64,000 bases of DNA from Roseovarius salincola (lineage in GTDB: Bacteria > Pseudomonadota > Alphaproteobacteria > Rhodobacterales > Rhodobacteraceae), in contig NZ_JAPTNL010000006.1 in NCBI RefSeq assembly GCF_026891095.1, forward strand, positions 101,829 to 165,828. The letters run 5' to 3'. The position numbers and the translations under genes were made by a program. Below are positions 8,636 through 15,869 of this stretch, piece after piece (positions within the stretch are counted from its first letter, which is position 1; every line of letters starts with the position of its first letter). The notes below the pieces were generated by a model, which did no database searches, was not told the DNA's origin, and saw only the letters and a list, made by a program, of their open reading frames with translations.

Positions 8636-9183
8636 CAGGCGTCCTCCAGTCCGAAGGGTTTGTCCACGCCGATGATCACGGCGATCAGGTCGGCGACCAG
8701 CTGCAACAGCAACAGGGCGAAACCAACGGGAATGGACAGATATGGAATCCACAGCCTGACGGACCAGACCGTGTCCGAGCGCCAGCTGCGATCCCAGGCG
8801 AAATGCCAGAACTCATAGCCGTAAAACAGCATCACCGCGACGATGGCGATCGACAGCGTCAGCGTCAGCATCGCCAGCACGAACCGCGCCCGCATCGACA
8901 GCATCAGCGGGAACAGGTCCACGTTCACATGGCCCCGCAGCCGCTGCACATAGGGCAACCCGATCAGCGTCGCGGCGATCATCAGGTAAACCACCGCCTC
9001 GGTCTGCCAGATCGTCGACCCGTTCAGCACGAAGCGGATGAAGATCATCTGGCAGGTGATGCCCACCGCCGCGACGATCATCGCCGCCGAACACCATCCG
9101 GCGAATGTCGAGATCGCGGCGACGGCCCGCAGGAACGGATTGCTGCCCGTGCGCGCTGCGCCTGCCGAACTTGGAACGGCCAT
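8635..9183 (-). CDS. TRAP transporter small permease (DctQ type), probable malonate transport
   Basis: Small membrane subunit, 182 residues with four hydrophobic helices (starting about residues 18-45) as expected of DctQ. It bridges DctP and DctM. Seen: QMIFIRFVLNGSTIWQTEAVVYLMIAA, the usual 'W-E/Q-E' helix-2 pattern, split here as QTEAVVYLMI. The reverse complement of CTCCC gives a GGAGG ribosome site upstream. Stop overlaps the dctM start. A strong hairpin separates it from dctP. Confidence 0.92.
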   Translation of the reverse strand: MAVPSSAGAARTGSNPFLRAVAAISTFAGWCSAAMIVAAVGITCQMIFIRFVLNGSTIWQTEAVVYLMIAATLIGLPYVQRLRGHVNVDLFPLMLSMRARFVLAMLTLTLSIAIVAVMLFYGYEFWHFAWDRSWRSDTVWSVRLWIPYLSIPVGFALLLLQLVADLIAVIIGVDKPFGLEDA

Positions 9184-9220
9184 GCGATACCTCCCTCAAG
9201 CGTGTGATCTGGTCGGGGAT

Positions 9221-9251
9221 CCGGGGCGGCGCGGTCTGGGCGCCGCCCCGG
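9221..9251 (-). terminator. Strong intercistronic hairpin between dctP and dctQ
   Basis: CCGGGGCGGCG (9221-9231) pairs perfectly with CGCCGCCCCGG (9241-9251), loop of nine bases, no T-run. Such hairpins after the binding-protein gene usually cut or stabilise the transcript so that DctP is made in excess over the membrane subunits. Confidence 0.7.
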
Positions 9252-9259
9252 ATGTCAGC

Positions 9260-10246
9260 TTATTCGACGGCCAGCGCCATATCCAGAAGCGCCTGCCCGT
9301 CGGACACTTCCTCGACAAAGGCCTTGTAGGATGTCTCGGTCGCCAGCGTGCGCCAGGCCTCGAAATCCTCCTGCGACATCTCGGCGATCTCGACTCCCGC
9401 ATCGCGGAACACCTTGACCGACTCGGCGTCTTCCTTCTTGGCCTCTTCCAGGTAATAGGCCTCGGCCTTCTCGCTCGCCGCCAGCAGGGCCGCCTGCTGC
9501 TCGTCGCTCAGCCCCTCGAAGGTGGACTTGTTCATCAGCAGCGGCTGGTACATGAACCAAAGCGCCACGTCGCCCGCCGGGGTATAGCATTTGACCTGCT
9601 CGTAGATCCGGTAGGACACGAAGGACGAGGACGACGTGTTCGCCGCGTCCAGCACGCCGGTCTGCATCGCGTTGTAGATCTCGGACGAGGCCATCGACGC
9701 GATCGACGCGCCCGCCCCGGCCAGCATCTGCTCGAATGCCTTGCCGGCGGCGCGCATCTGCTTGCCCTCGACATCCGAAGGCTTGGTCAGACACTCTTCC
9801 GTGCCCGCGAAACCGCCCGCCAGGTAGCCATGCACCAGCACCATCACGTCATCCTCGGCCATCTTGGCCTCCAGCGCCTCCATGAAGGGGCTCGCGGACA
9901 GGCGCGCGGCGTGGTCGTGGTTCTTCACCAGGCCCGGCATCAGCGTCAGGTTATAGGCCGGCTGCTGCCCGCCCGCATAGCTGAGCGGCAGCACCGTCAT
10001 GTCAAGCTGCCCGCGGCTGAGCGGCGTGTATTGCTCGCGCGGCTTGAACAGCGATTTCGACCCGAAGATCTTGATATCGAGGTCCACATCGGCGGCGGCG
10101 ACCTCGTCGGCGACGATCTGCGCCACCTTGTGGCGGACATCGTTGTTCGACCATTGATGCGACAGGCGCAGCTCGGTCGCCTGCGCCAGGCCCGCCACCG
10201 AGATGAGCGCCGCAGCCGCCACGGCGGTTCTAAGCATTGTTTTCAT
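9260..10246 (-). CDS. TRAP transporter substrate-binding protein (DctP type), probable malonate binding
   Basis: Periplasmic solute-binding subunit, 328 residues, first gene of the malonate operon. Signal peptide about residues 1-23 ending AQA before TELRLSHQW. The DctP fold is shown by the central MRAAGKAFEQMLAGAGASI, with LTKPSDVEGKQMR carrying the conserved Arg that usually holds the substrate carboxylate. Start ATG (MKTMLRTAV) is preceded by GGGAGGAG. The MatR-type operator at 10327-10340 lies 80 bases upstream. Malonate as ligand is inferred from the downstream enzymes. Confidence 0.92.
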   Translation of the reverse strand: MKTMLRTAVAAAALISVAGLAQATELRLSHQWSNNDVRHKVAQIVADEVAAADVDLDIKIFGSKSLFKPREQYTPLSRGQLDMTVLPLSYAGGQQPAYNLTLMPGLVKNHDHAARLSASPFMEALEAKMAEDDVMVLVHGYLAGGFAGTEECLTKPSDVEGKQMRAAGKAFEQMLAGAGASIASMASSEIYNAMQTGVLDAANTSSSSFVSYRIYEQVKCYTPAGDVALWFMYQPLLMNKSTFEGLSDEQQAALLAASEKAEAYYLEEAKKEDAESVKVFRDAGVEIAEMSQEDFEAWRTLATETSYKAFVEEVSDGQALLDMALAVE

Positions 10247-10326
10247 GTTCTCCTCCCAAAGCATTGCCCCGGCAGGGCCGGGGATGTCCGGCAAGACTAC
10301 GTGCGGCGTGTTTTTCAAGTCAACAG

Positions 10327-10340
10327 TTTTGTATACAAGA
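10327..10340. promoter_or_regulatory. MatR-type operator between the malonate operon and its regulator
   Basis: TTTTGTATACAAGA contains the perfect palindrome TTGTATACAA (10329-10338). It closely resembles the reported Rhizobium MatR site (TCTTGTA/TACACGA). It lies between the divergent dctP and GntR genes, so one bound regulator could control both. Confidence 0.75.
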
Positions 10341-10385
10341 TGTGAGATATTGCATCGCAACGATCTCGTGCTAGAGTTCTCTCCC

Positions 10386-11042
10386 ATGCAGCAACGCCGC
10401 GCCGATCATATCGCAGTCCAGTTGGAAGAACTGATTTTCGATGGCACCTTCCAGGACGGCCAGCGCCTCGACGAGGTGCGCCTTGCCGATCAGTTCGGGG
10501 TGTCGCGCACCCCGCTTCGCGAGGCGATTCAACGGCTTGCTCTATCGGGGCTGGTCGATCTCATCCCCCGGCGCGGGGCCTTCGTGCGCCAGCCCGGCCC
10601 CGTGGAGCTGATCGAGATGTTCGAGGTGATGGCCGAACTCGAAGCCGCCTGCGGGCGCCTCGCCGCGCGCCGCATCAGCGACGCCGCGCTGGCCGAACTG
10701 CGCGACGCCAACGCCCGCTGCCACGCCGCCGTGACGGCCCGCGATCCAGACAGCTACTATACCGAGAACGAACGATTCCACAGAATCATCTACCGGGAAT
10801 CGGGCAACGGATTCCTCGAACAGGAAACCGCCAAGCTGCATAAACGCCTCAAACCCTTCCGCCGCAAACAGCTCGGGTTCCGTGGCCGCATGGCGCAATC
10901 CATGGCCGAACACGAGGCCATCGTCGCCGCGCTCGAAGACGGCGACGGCGCGCGCGCAGGCGACACCCTGCATAAGCACGTCGCCGTGCAGGGCGAGAAA
11001 TTCCACAACCTGATGGCCAGCCTCAAAAGCGCCGCCGAGTAG
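10386..11042 (+). CDS. matR: GntR family (FCD domain) regulator, MatR-like
   Basis: 218-residue FadR-subfamily GntR protein: winged helix at about residues 1-72 (FGVSRTPLREAIQRLALSGLV split here as FGVSRTPLREAIQRL) and an all-helical FCD ligand domain with the metal-binding His/Asp set (FHRIIY, HEAIVAAL, HKHV). Transcribed away from the malonate operon with a palindromic operator between, as for rhizobial matR. Expected to repress or activate the operon in response to malonate or malonyl-CoA. ATG at 10386 is chosen because the operator would fall inside any longer version. Confidence 0.9.
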   Translation: MQQRRADHIAVQLEELIFDGTFQDGQRLDEVRLADQFGVSRTPLREAIQRLALSGLVDLIPRRGAFVRQPGPVELIEMFEVMAELEAACGRLAARRISDAALAELRDANARCHAAVTARDPDSYYTENERFHRIIYRESGNGFLEQETAKLHKRLKPFRRKQLGFRGRMAQSMAEHEAIVAALEDGDGARAGDTLHKHVAVQGEKFHNLMASLKSAAE

Positions 11043-11103
11043 GACCGCAAACCGCCATCGAAAGCGGCGATGTGCCCGCTTATCCCCCCCAAAAAAACGA
11101 AAA

Positions 11104-11125
11104 GCCCCGCGCAAAGGCGCGGGGC
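11104..11125. terminator. Bidirectional terminator between matR and fbpA-like gene
   Basis: GCCCCGCGC (11104-11112) pairs with GCGCGGGGC (11117-11125). On the minus strand it is followed by TTTTCGTTTTTTT, a good T-run for the iron-binding protein gene; on the plus strand it ends matR. Confidence 0.85.
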
Positions 11126-11150
11126 AATCTCGTTCAACGATCAGGCGCGA

Positions 11151-12173
11151 TCAGTCCCAGCTGACCTCGTTGAAGATCGTCTGCGCGGCCTTGGCATTGT
11201 CGCCATAGACTGCGGTATTGGTGGTAGTGTCCGGGATGAAGATGCCCAGACGCGCGGTATCCTCGTCCAGCGGCACGCCGCTTACGGCCGGATACTCGTT
11301 GTTCTGTCCGGCAAAGTGATGCTGCGCAAAGTCGCTGGTGAAGAATTCCAGCAGCTTCTCGGCATTCTCGGGGTTTGGGGCATGCACGGCCTTGGCGGCG
11401 GTCGACAGGTTCACATGCGTGCCGCGCCCGCTCTGGTTGGGCCAGACGAAGCCGATATTCTCGATCCCGTCGGTCAGGCCTTCGACATCCTGCTCATAGC
11501 CTCGCAGGAAGTAATAGTGGTTGGACACGGCCACATCGCATTCGCCCGACAGGATGCCGCGCAGTTGATCGGTGTCGCCACCCTGGGGCGCGCGCGCCAT
11601 GTTCCCGACGATGCCTGCGGCCCATTCCTTGGCCGCTTCCTCGCCATGAACCTCGATCAGCGAGGCCATCAGCGACTGGTTGTAGATATTCGACGAAGAG
11701 CGGATGCAGACCTTGCCCTTCCATTCCGGCTCGGCCAGCGCCTCATAGCTGCGCGGCGGGGTCTCGACGCGGTCTTTCGCGTAAAAGATGATGCGCGCGC
11801 GCTGCGAGACACCGAACCACATGTTCTCGGGATCGCGCAGATGCGGCGGGATGCGATCCCGGATCATTTCCGACTCGAAGGGCTGGAGCAGGCCCGCATC
11901 CTCGGCGCGCCCCACACGGCCCACATCGACCGTCAGCAGCACGTCGGCGGGGCTGTTCTCGCCTTCGGCCTCCATGCGCGCGATCAACTCGTCCGCCTTG
12001 GCCTCGATCCGGTTCACGGTGATGCCGGTGCGGCTGGTGAACTCGTCGAACAGCGGCTGGTCGGAATCGTAATGCCGGCTGGAATAGATGTTGACTTCCT
12101 GCGCCAGCGCAGGGGCGACCGTGGCCGAAAGCGCAAGCGCAGCGACAAAGCTGCGGGTGATGGTGCTGGTCAT
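11151..12173 (-). CDS. Ferric iron ABC transporter substrate-binding protein (FbpA/FutA type)
   Basis: Periplasmic iron-binding protein of 340 residues. Signal peptide about residues 1-25 (ending APALA, then QEVNIYSSRHYDSD). The paired tyrosines in NHYYFLRGY match the Fe(III) ligands of FbpA-type proteins, and YSSRHY near the N-terminus supplies further ligands. AGGAGG lies upstream of the ATG used. The permease and ATPase genes of the same system are not beside it: the next genes upstream encode zinc transport, so it acts with a system elsewhere or is a lone binding protein. Terminator downstream. Confidence 0.93.
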   Translation of the reverse strand: MTSTITRSFVAALALSATVAPALAQEVNIYSSRHYDSDQPLFDEFTSRTGITVNRIEAKADELIARMEAEGENSPADVLLTVDVGRVGRAEDAGLLQPFESEMIRDRIPPHLRDPENMWFGVSQRARIIFYAKDRVETPPRSYEALAEPEWKGKVCIRSSSNIYNQSLMASLIEVHGEEAAKEWAAGIVGNMARAPQGGDTDQLRGILSGECDVAVSNHYYFLRGYEQDVEGLTDGIENIGFVWPNQSGRGTHVNLSTAAKAVHAPNPENAEKLLEFFTSDFAQHHFAGQNNEYPAVSGVPLDEDTARLGIFIPDTTTNTAVYGDNAKAAQTIFNEVSWD

Positions 12174-12318
12174 GGTCTCGTGAAACCTCCTGAAAACCGA
12201 GTGAAACAGTAAGACATTTCTACGCATTTCCGACAAAAACAGTCAACAGGAAAGAATTGCTGTGAAAGCATGTCGCACCCGCAGTGCCCGTCCGCCCGTA
12301 TTTCAAGGAAGATGCGTC

Positions 12319-13134
12319 TCAGCGCCGCGCCACGGCCCGTCCCAGCGCCGCCGCGCCGCTGGTCAGCGCAAAGATCAGTGCCGCCACGCAGACGATCGTC
12401 GGCCCCGTCGGCGTGTCCAGCACGAATGATCCCTCGACACCGGCCAGCGCCGCCAGCGCCGCCAGACCGATCGCCACCGCCGCCATCCGCTCGGGCGTGC
12501 CCGCCAGCGGGCGCGCGGCGGCGGCGGGAATGATCAGCATCGCCGCGATCAGCAGCACGCCGACGACCTTGATCGCCACCGCAACCACCACCGCCAGCGC
12601 CAGTGTCAGGCCCAGCTGTTCGCGCCGCGGGTCGATCCCGCTGGCCTGCGCCAGGTCGGGGCTCAGGGTCGCGGTCAGCAGCGCCTGCCAGCGCCAAGCC
12701 AGCAACCCCACCACCAGAATCGCCCCGCCCCAGATGACCGCCAGATCGGTCTTTCCGACGGCCAGGATGTCGCCGAACAGATAGCCCATGAGATCGATTC
12801 GCACGCCCTGCAGGAACGACACCGCCACCAGCCCGAAGGCCAGCGCCGAATGCGCCAGCACCCCCAGCAGCGTATCCATCGCCACGCCGCGCCCCGACAG
12901 GGTCGAGACCGCCAGCGCCATCGCCAGCGCCACCACCAGCGCCCCGGCAAAGATCGATATCCCGAAGGCCAGCGCCAGCGCCACCCCCAGGATCGAGGCA
13001 TGCGCCGTCGCATCGCCGAAATAGGCCATCCGCCGCCAGACAACGAAACAGCCCAGCGGCGCCGCCGCCAGCGCCACGCCCAGTCCGGCCAGCGCCGCGC
13101 GGATCAGGAAATCATCCATCAATGCGCCGATCAT
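12319..13134 (-). CDS. znuB: Zinc ABC transporter permease ZnuB
   Basis: Membrane subunit of the high-affinity zinc importer, 271 residues with about eight helices. Family features: MDDFLIRAALAGLGVALAAAPLGCFVVWRRMAYFGD at the N-terminus (short motif RRMAYFGDATAHASILG) and GVLLIAAMLIIPAAAAR. Its ATG overlaps the znuC stop by four bases, which favours the start MIGALMDDF over the internal Met. Third gene of the zur-znuC-znuB transcript. Confidence 0.95.
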   Translation of the reverse strand: MIGALMDDFLIRAALAGLGVALAAAPLGCFVVWRRMAYFGDATAHASILGVALALAFGISIFAGALVVALAMALAVSTLSGRGVAMDTLLGVLAHSALAFGLVAVSFLQGVRIDLMGYLFGDILAVGKTDLAVIWGGAILVVGLLAWRWQALLTATLSPDLAQASGIDPRREQLGLTLALAVVVAVAIKVVGVLLIAAMLIIPAAAARPLAGTPERMAAVAIGLAALAALAGVEGSFVLDTPTGPTIVCVAALIFALTSGAAALGRAVARR

Positions 13135-13922
13135 CGCGTCGCTCCGTATTGGTGCTCCTGCTCGTGCCCATGCCCGTGCTGGTCATGACCGCCGGCGCAT
13201 CCCGCATGGTCGTGTTCATGCTCATGATCGTGATCGTGCCGATACAGCGCCAGCGCCCCCTGCGTGCCGCTGCCGAACAGCGCCCTGTATTCCTCGGCCT
13301 GCGCCACATGCTCGGGCTGCCCCTCGCAGCAGACATGCCCGTTGAGGCAGATCACCCTGTCGCTCGCGCTCATCACGACGTGCAGTTCATGACTCACCAT
13401 CAGCACCGCGCAGCCCATCTCGCGCCGGACCTCCTCGATGCGCCGGTAGAATGCCGCCGAACCGGGCTGGTCCAGCCCCTGCGTCGCCTCGTCGAGAATC
13501 AGCAGATCGGGCTTTTCCATCAGGGCCCGCGCCAGCAGAACCCGTTGGAACTGCCCGCCCGACAGATCCGCCATCTGCCGCTTGGCCAGGTCCGGCAGCC
13601 CGGCAGCATCCAGTGCCGCGCGCACCTCGGCCGCAGGCTGGCGGCGCGGCAGGCTCAGGAACCGCCCCACCGTCATCGGCAGCGTCGGGTCGATATGCAG
13701 CCGCTGGGGGACGTAACCGATCCTGAGCCCCGGCGCGCGCGTGATCTCGCCCTCGCTGGGCGTGACCGCCCCGATCAGCGCACGCAACAGCGTCGACTTG
13801 CCCGACCCGTTCGGCCCCACGATGGTGACGATCTCGCCCCGCTCGATGGCGAAGTCAACGTGATCCAGGATGCGGTTGCGCCCGATCCGCACGCCCAGCC
13901 CGCGCGTTTTCACAAGGCTCAT
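13131..13922 (-). CDS. znuC: Zinc ABC transporter ATPase ZnuC with His-rich C-terminal tail
   Basis: ATP-binding subunit, 263 residues. Walker A GPNGSGKST, signature LSGGQFQRV, Walker B LLILDEATQGLD and switch His SHELHVV are all present. The last ~35 residues after ALALYRHDHD form a His/Asp/Glu-rich tail with more than ten His and one Cys (for example HEHEHDHAGCAGGH), which ordinary ABC ATPases lack; it could bind or buffer zinc in the cytoplasm. Start MSLVKTRGLGV chosen by the four-base overlap with the zur stop. A longer open frame upstream only covers zur out of frame. Confidence 0.95.
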   Translation of the reverse strand: MSLVKTRGLGVRIGRNRILDHVDFAIERGEIVTIVGPNGSGKSTLLRALIGAVTPSEGEITRAPGLRIGYVPQRLHIDPTLPMTVGRFLSLPRRQPAAEVRAALDAAGLPDLAKRQMADLSGGQFQRVLLARALMEKPDLLILDEATQGLDQPGSAAFYRRIEEVRREMGCAVLMVSHELHVVMSASDRVICLNGHVCCEGQPEHVAQAEEYRALFGSGTQGALALYRHDHDHEHEHDHAGCAGGHDQHGHGHEQEHQYGATR

Positions 13923-14398
13923 GCAGCGGCCTCCGTGCAGGCAGGGCAGAGCCCCACCGCCTCGATCACCGCCTGTTCTATGGTAAAGCCGCTGTCGCGC
14001 GCCGCGCGGCCCAGCAGGCCGCTCGCGGGGTCGGCATGGGCCTCGGCCACCGCATCGCAGCCCCGGCAGATCAGGAAGGCGGGGGTGTGATCCTCGCCCG
14101 GATGCATGCAGGCGATAAAGGCGTTGAGCCGCTGAATCTTGTGGGCGAACCCGTTGCTCACCAGGAAATCCAGCGCCCGGTAGGCCACCGGCGGCTGCGA
14201 CCCGGCGCCCTCTTCGCGCAGGATGTCGAGGATCTCGTAGGCGCCCATCGCCCGGTGCCCCTCGAGCAGCAGTTCCAGAACCCGCCGGCGCCCCGGCGTG
14301 AACTGCAGCCCGCGCTCCGCGCAAGCGCGCTCCACCCGCTCCAGGCCGGCGCGCATGCAGCCCTTGTGGTCGTGGGTTTCAAATCCGATGGCGTCCAT
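13919..14398 (-). CDS. zur: Zinc uptake regulator Zur (Fur family)
   Basis: 159-residue Fur-family repressor. Winged helix in the first ~85 residues (RGLQFTPGRRRVLELL), then the dimer domain with two CxxC pairs, ICRGC and LCPAC, for structural zinc, plus His/Cys residues in HDHKGC and CMHPGEDH. Gene order zur-znuC-znuB with divergent znuA identifies it as Zur rather than Fur. ATG (MDAIGFETHDHKG) chosen because longer frames run through the AT-rich control region and its Zur-box-like sequences. Confidence 0.93.
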   Translation of the reverse strand: MDAIGFETHDHKGCMRAGLERVERACAERGLQFTPGRRRVLELLLEGHRAMGAYEILDILREEGAGSQPPVAYRALDFLVSNGFAHKIQRLNAFIACMHPGEDHTPAFLICRGCDAVAEAHADPASGLLGRAARDSGFTIEQAVIEAVGLCPACTEAAA

Positions 14399-14428
14399 TT
14401 CAGGGTCTCCCGCTTTGCAGGGTTGATA

Positions 14429-14443
14429 TGTTATAGAATTACA
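14429..14443. promoter_or_regulatory. Zur-box-like sequence A
   Basis: TGTTATAGAATTACA, an imperfect 7-1-7 inverted repeat resembling the alphaproteobacterial Zur box (TGTTATA-N-TATAACA type), 31 bases upstream of zur. It would allow autoregulation. Confidence 0.5.
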
Positions 14444-14461
14444 ATTATCAAGCATCCGGAA

Positions 14462-14476
14462 TGTTATATTATCACA
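14462..14476. promoter_or_regulatory. Zur box B, upstream of znuA
   Basis: TGTTATA-T-TATCACA matches the Zur box type in 13 of 14 arm positions as an inverted repeat pair (one mismatch). It lies 12 bases before the znuA ATG and just ahead of its GGAG ribosome site, so bound Zur would block znuA expression. Confidence 0.7.
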
Positions 14477-14487
14477 TGGAGATCCCG

Positions 14488-15705
14488 ATGCGCCTTTCCG
14501 CCGCCGTGCTTGCCGCGCTGTTGCCGCTGGCCCTTCCTGCCGCAGCCGAATCACCCCGTGTCGCCACCGATATCGCGCCCGTCCAGTCGCTCGTGGCGCG
14601 GGTGCTCGACGGGGTGGGGGCGGATGCGATGCCCGCGGTGATCGTGCGCCCCGGCGCCTCGCCGCATGGCTACGCGATGCGCCCCTCCGAGGCGCGCGCC
14701 CTCGAAAAGGCTGATCTCGTGGTCTGGATGGGGCCGGGGCTCACGCCCTGGCTTGGCGATCCGATCGAAACGCTGGCCCCCGAGGCCGCCCATCTCAGCC
14801 TGCTGACCGCACCCGAAACCCTGATCCTGCCGGGCCGCATCGACCCGCGCTTCGGCGCGCATGACCACGACCACGACGATCACAAGGACCATGATCACGC
14901 GGCTGGCCACGACGACCACGACGATCACAAGGACCACGACCACGAGACCGGCCACGACGACCACGACGACCACAAGGACCATGATCACGCGGCCGGCCAC
15001 GACGACCACGACGACCACAAGGACCATGATCACGAGACCGGCCACGACGACCACGACGATCACAAGGACCATGACCACGAGGCCGGCCACGACGACCACG
15101 ACGATCACAAGGACCATGACCACGAGGCCGGCCACGACGACCACGCGGCGCATGACCACGCCGAGGCCCATGACCACGCCCATGCCGGTCCCGACCCCCA
15201 TGCCTGGCTCGATCCGCAGAACGCCGCGATCTGGCTCGACCTGATCGCGCGCGAACTCTCGGCGCTCGATCCCGGCAACGCCGATCTCTACGCGGCCAAC
15301 GCCGCCGCCGGTCAGGCCGAACTCGCCGCATTGAGCGAAGAGATCGCCGCGCGGCTTGCCCCGCTGGCGGATCGCCCCTTCCTCGTGTTCCACGACGCCT
15401 ACCAGTATTTCGAAAACCGCTTCGGCGTCGCGGCCGCGGGCGCGCTCTCGCTCAGCGACGCCAGCGATCCCGGCCCCGCGCGCCTTGCTGAACTGCGCGC
15501 GCTGGCGCAGGAACAGGGCGCGGCCTGCGTCTTCGCCGAACCCCAGTTCAACACCTCCGTGATCGCTTCGGTCTTCGGCGATGCCGTCCCGGTCGGCGTG
15601 CTCGATCCGATCGGCGTCGATCTGGAACCGGGCGCAGGCCTTTACCCGGCGATGCTGCGCAACATGGCCGGCGCGATGGCCGAATGCCTGACGCCGGAGG
15701 GCTGA
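14488..15705 (+). CDS. znuA: Zinc ABC transporter substrate-binding protein ZnuA with very long His-rich loop
   Basis: Periplasmic zinc-binding protein, 405 residues, about 80-100 longer than usual. Signal peptide residues 1-22 (ending PAAAE). Zinc ligands: His in SPHGYAMR, His in DPHAWLDP, His in VFHDAYQYF and a later Asp. Between the first two (residues about 127-234) lies a His/Asp-rich loop made of 15-residue units of the form GHDDHDDHKDHDHxx. ATG at 14488 has GGAG six bases upstream; an earlier in-frame ATG at 14461 would place the Zur box inside the gene. Divergent from zur-znuCB. Confidence 0.96.
   Translation: MRLSAAVLAALLPLALPAAAESPRVATDIAPVQSLVARVLDGVGADAMPAVIVRPGASPHGYAMRPSEARALEKADLVVWMGPGLTPWLGDPIETLAPEAAHLSLLTAPETLILPGRIDPRFGAHDHDHDDHKDHDHAAGHDDHDDHKDHDHETGHDDHDDHKDHDHAAGHDDHDDHKDHDHETGHDDHDDHKDHDHEAGHDDHDDHKDHDHEAGHDDHAAHDHAEAHDHAHAGPDPHAWLDPQNAAIWLDLIARELSALDPGNADLYAANAAAGQAELAALSEEIAARLAPLADRPFLVFHDAYQYFENRFGVAAAGALSLSDASDPGPARLAELRALAQEQGAACVFAEPQFNTSVIASVFGDAVPVGVLDPIGVDLEPGAGLYPAMLRNMAGAMAECLTPEG
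14905..15129 (+). repeat. 45-bp in-frame tandem repeat in znuA (five full units plus partial flanks)
   Basis: Units begin at 14905, 14950, 14995, 15040 and 15085, each coding GHDDHDDHKDHDH plus AA, ET or EA. Partial units extend to both sides (from about 14863 and to about 15160). Synonymous changes (GAT/GAC, CAC/CAT) show the units are not all fresh copies. Copy number may vary between strains. Confidence 0.95.
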
Positions 15706-15869
15706 CACCACAGGACCCGACGGTGCGGCGCTGACGCCTCAGGGTTGTCTGCCCCGCACCGCGCGCCGAAACGCAGCGTAAACCTTGCGCCGCTGGTCAA
15801 AGCCTTCCATCTTGCCTGTCAGGAGAAGAACCGGCCAGTCGGAAGGCCGGGATCGGGGAGGACGACCAC

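Noticed and set aside
14860..15160. Regularly spaced repeats that could suggest a CRISPR array
   Set aside because: The 45-bp units are contiguous, without unique spacers, and are in frame within znuA.
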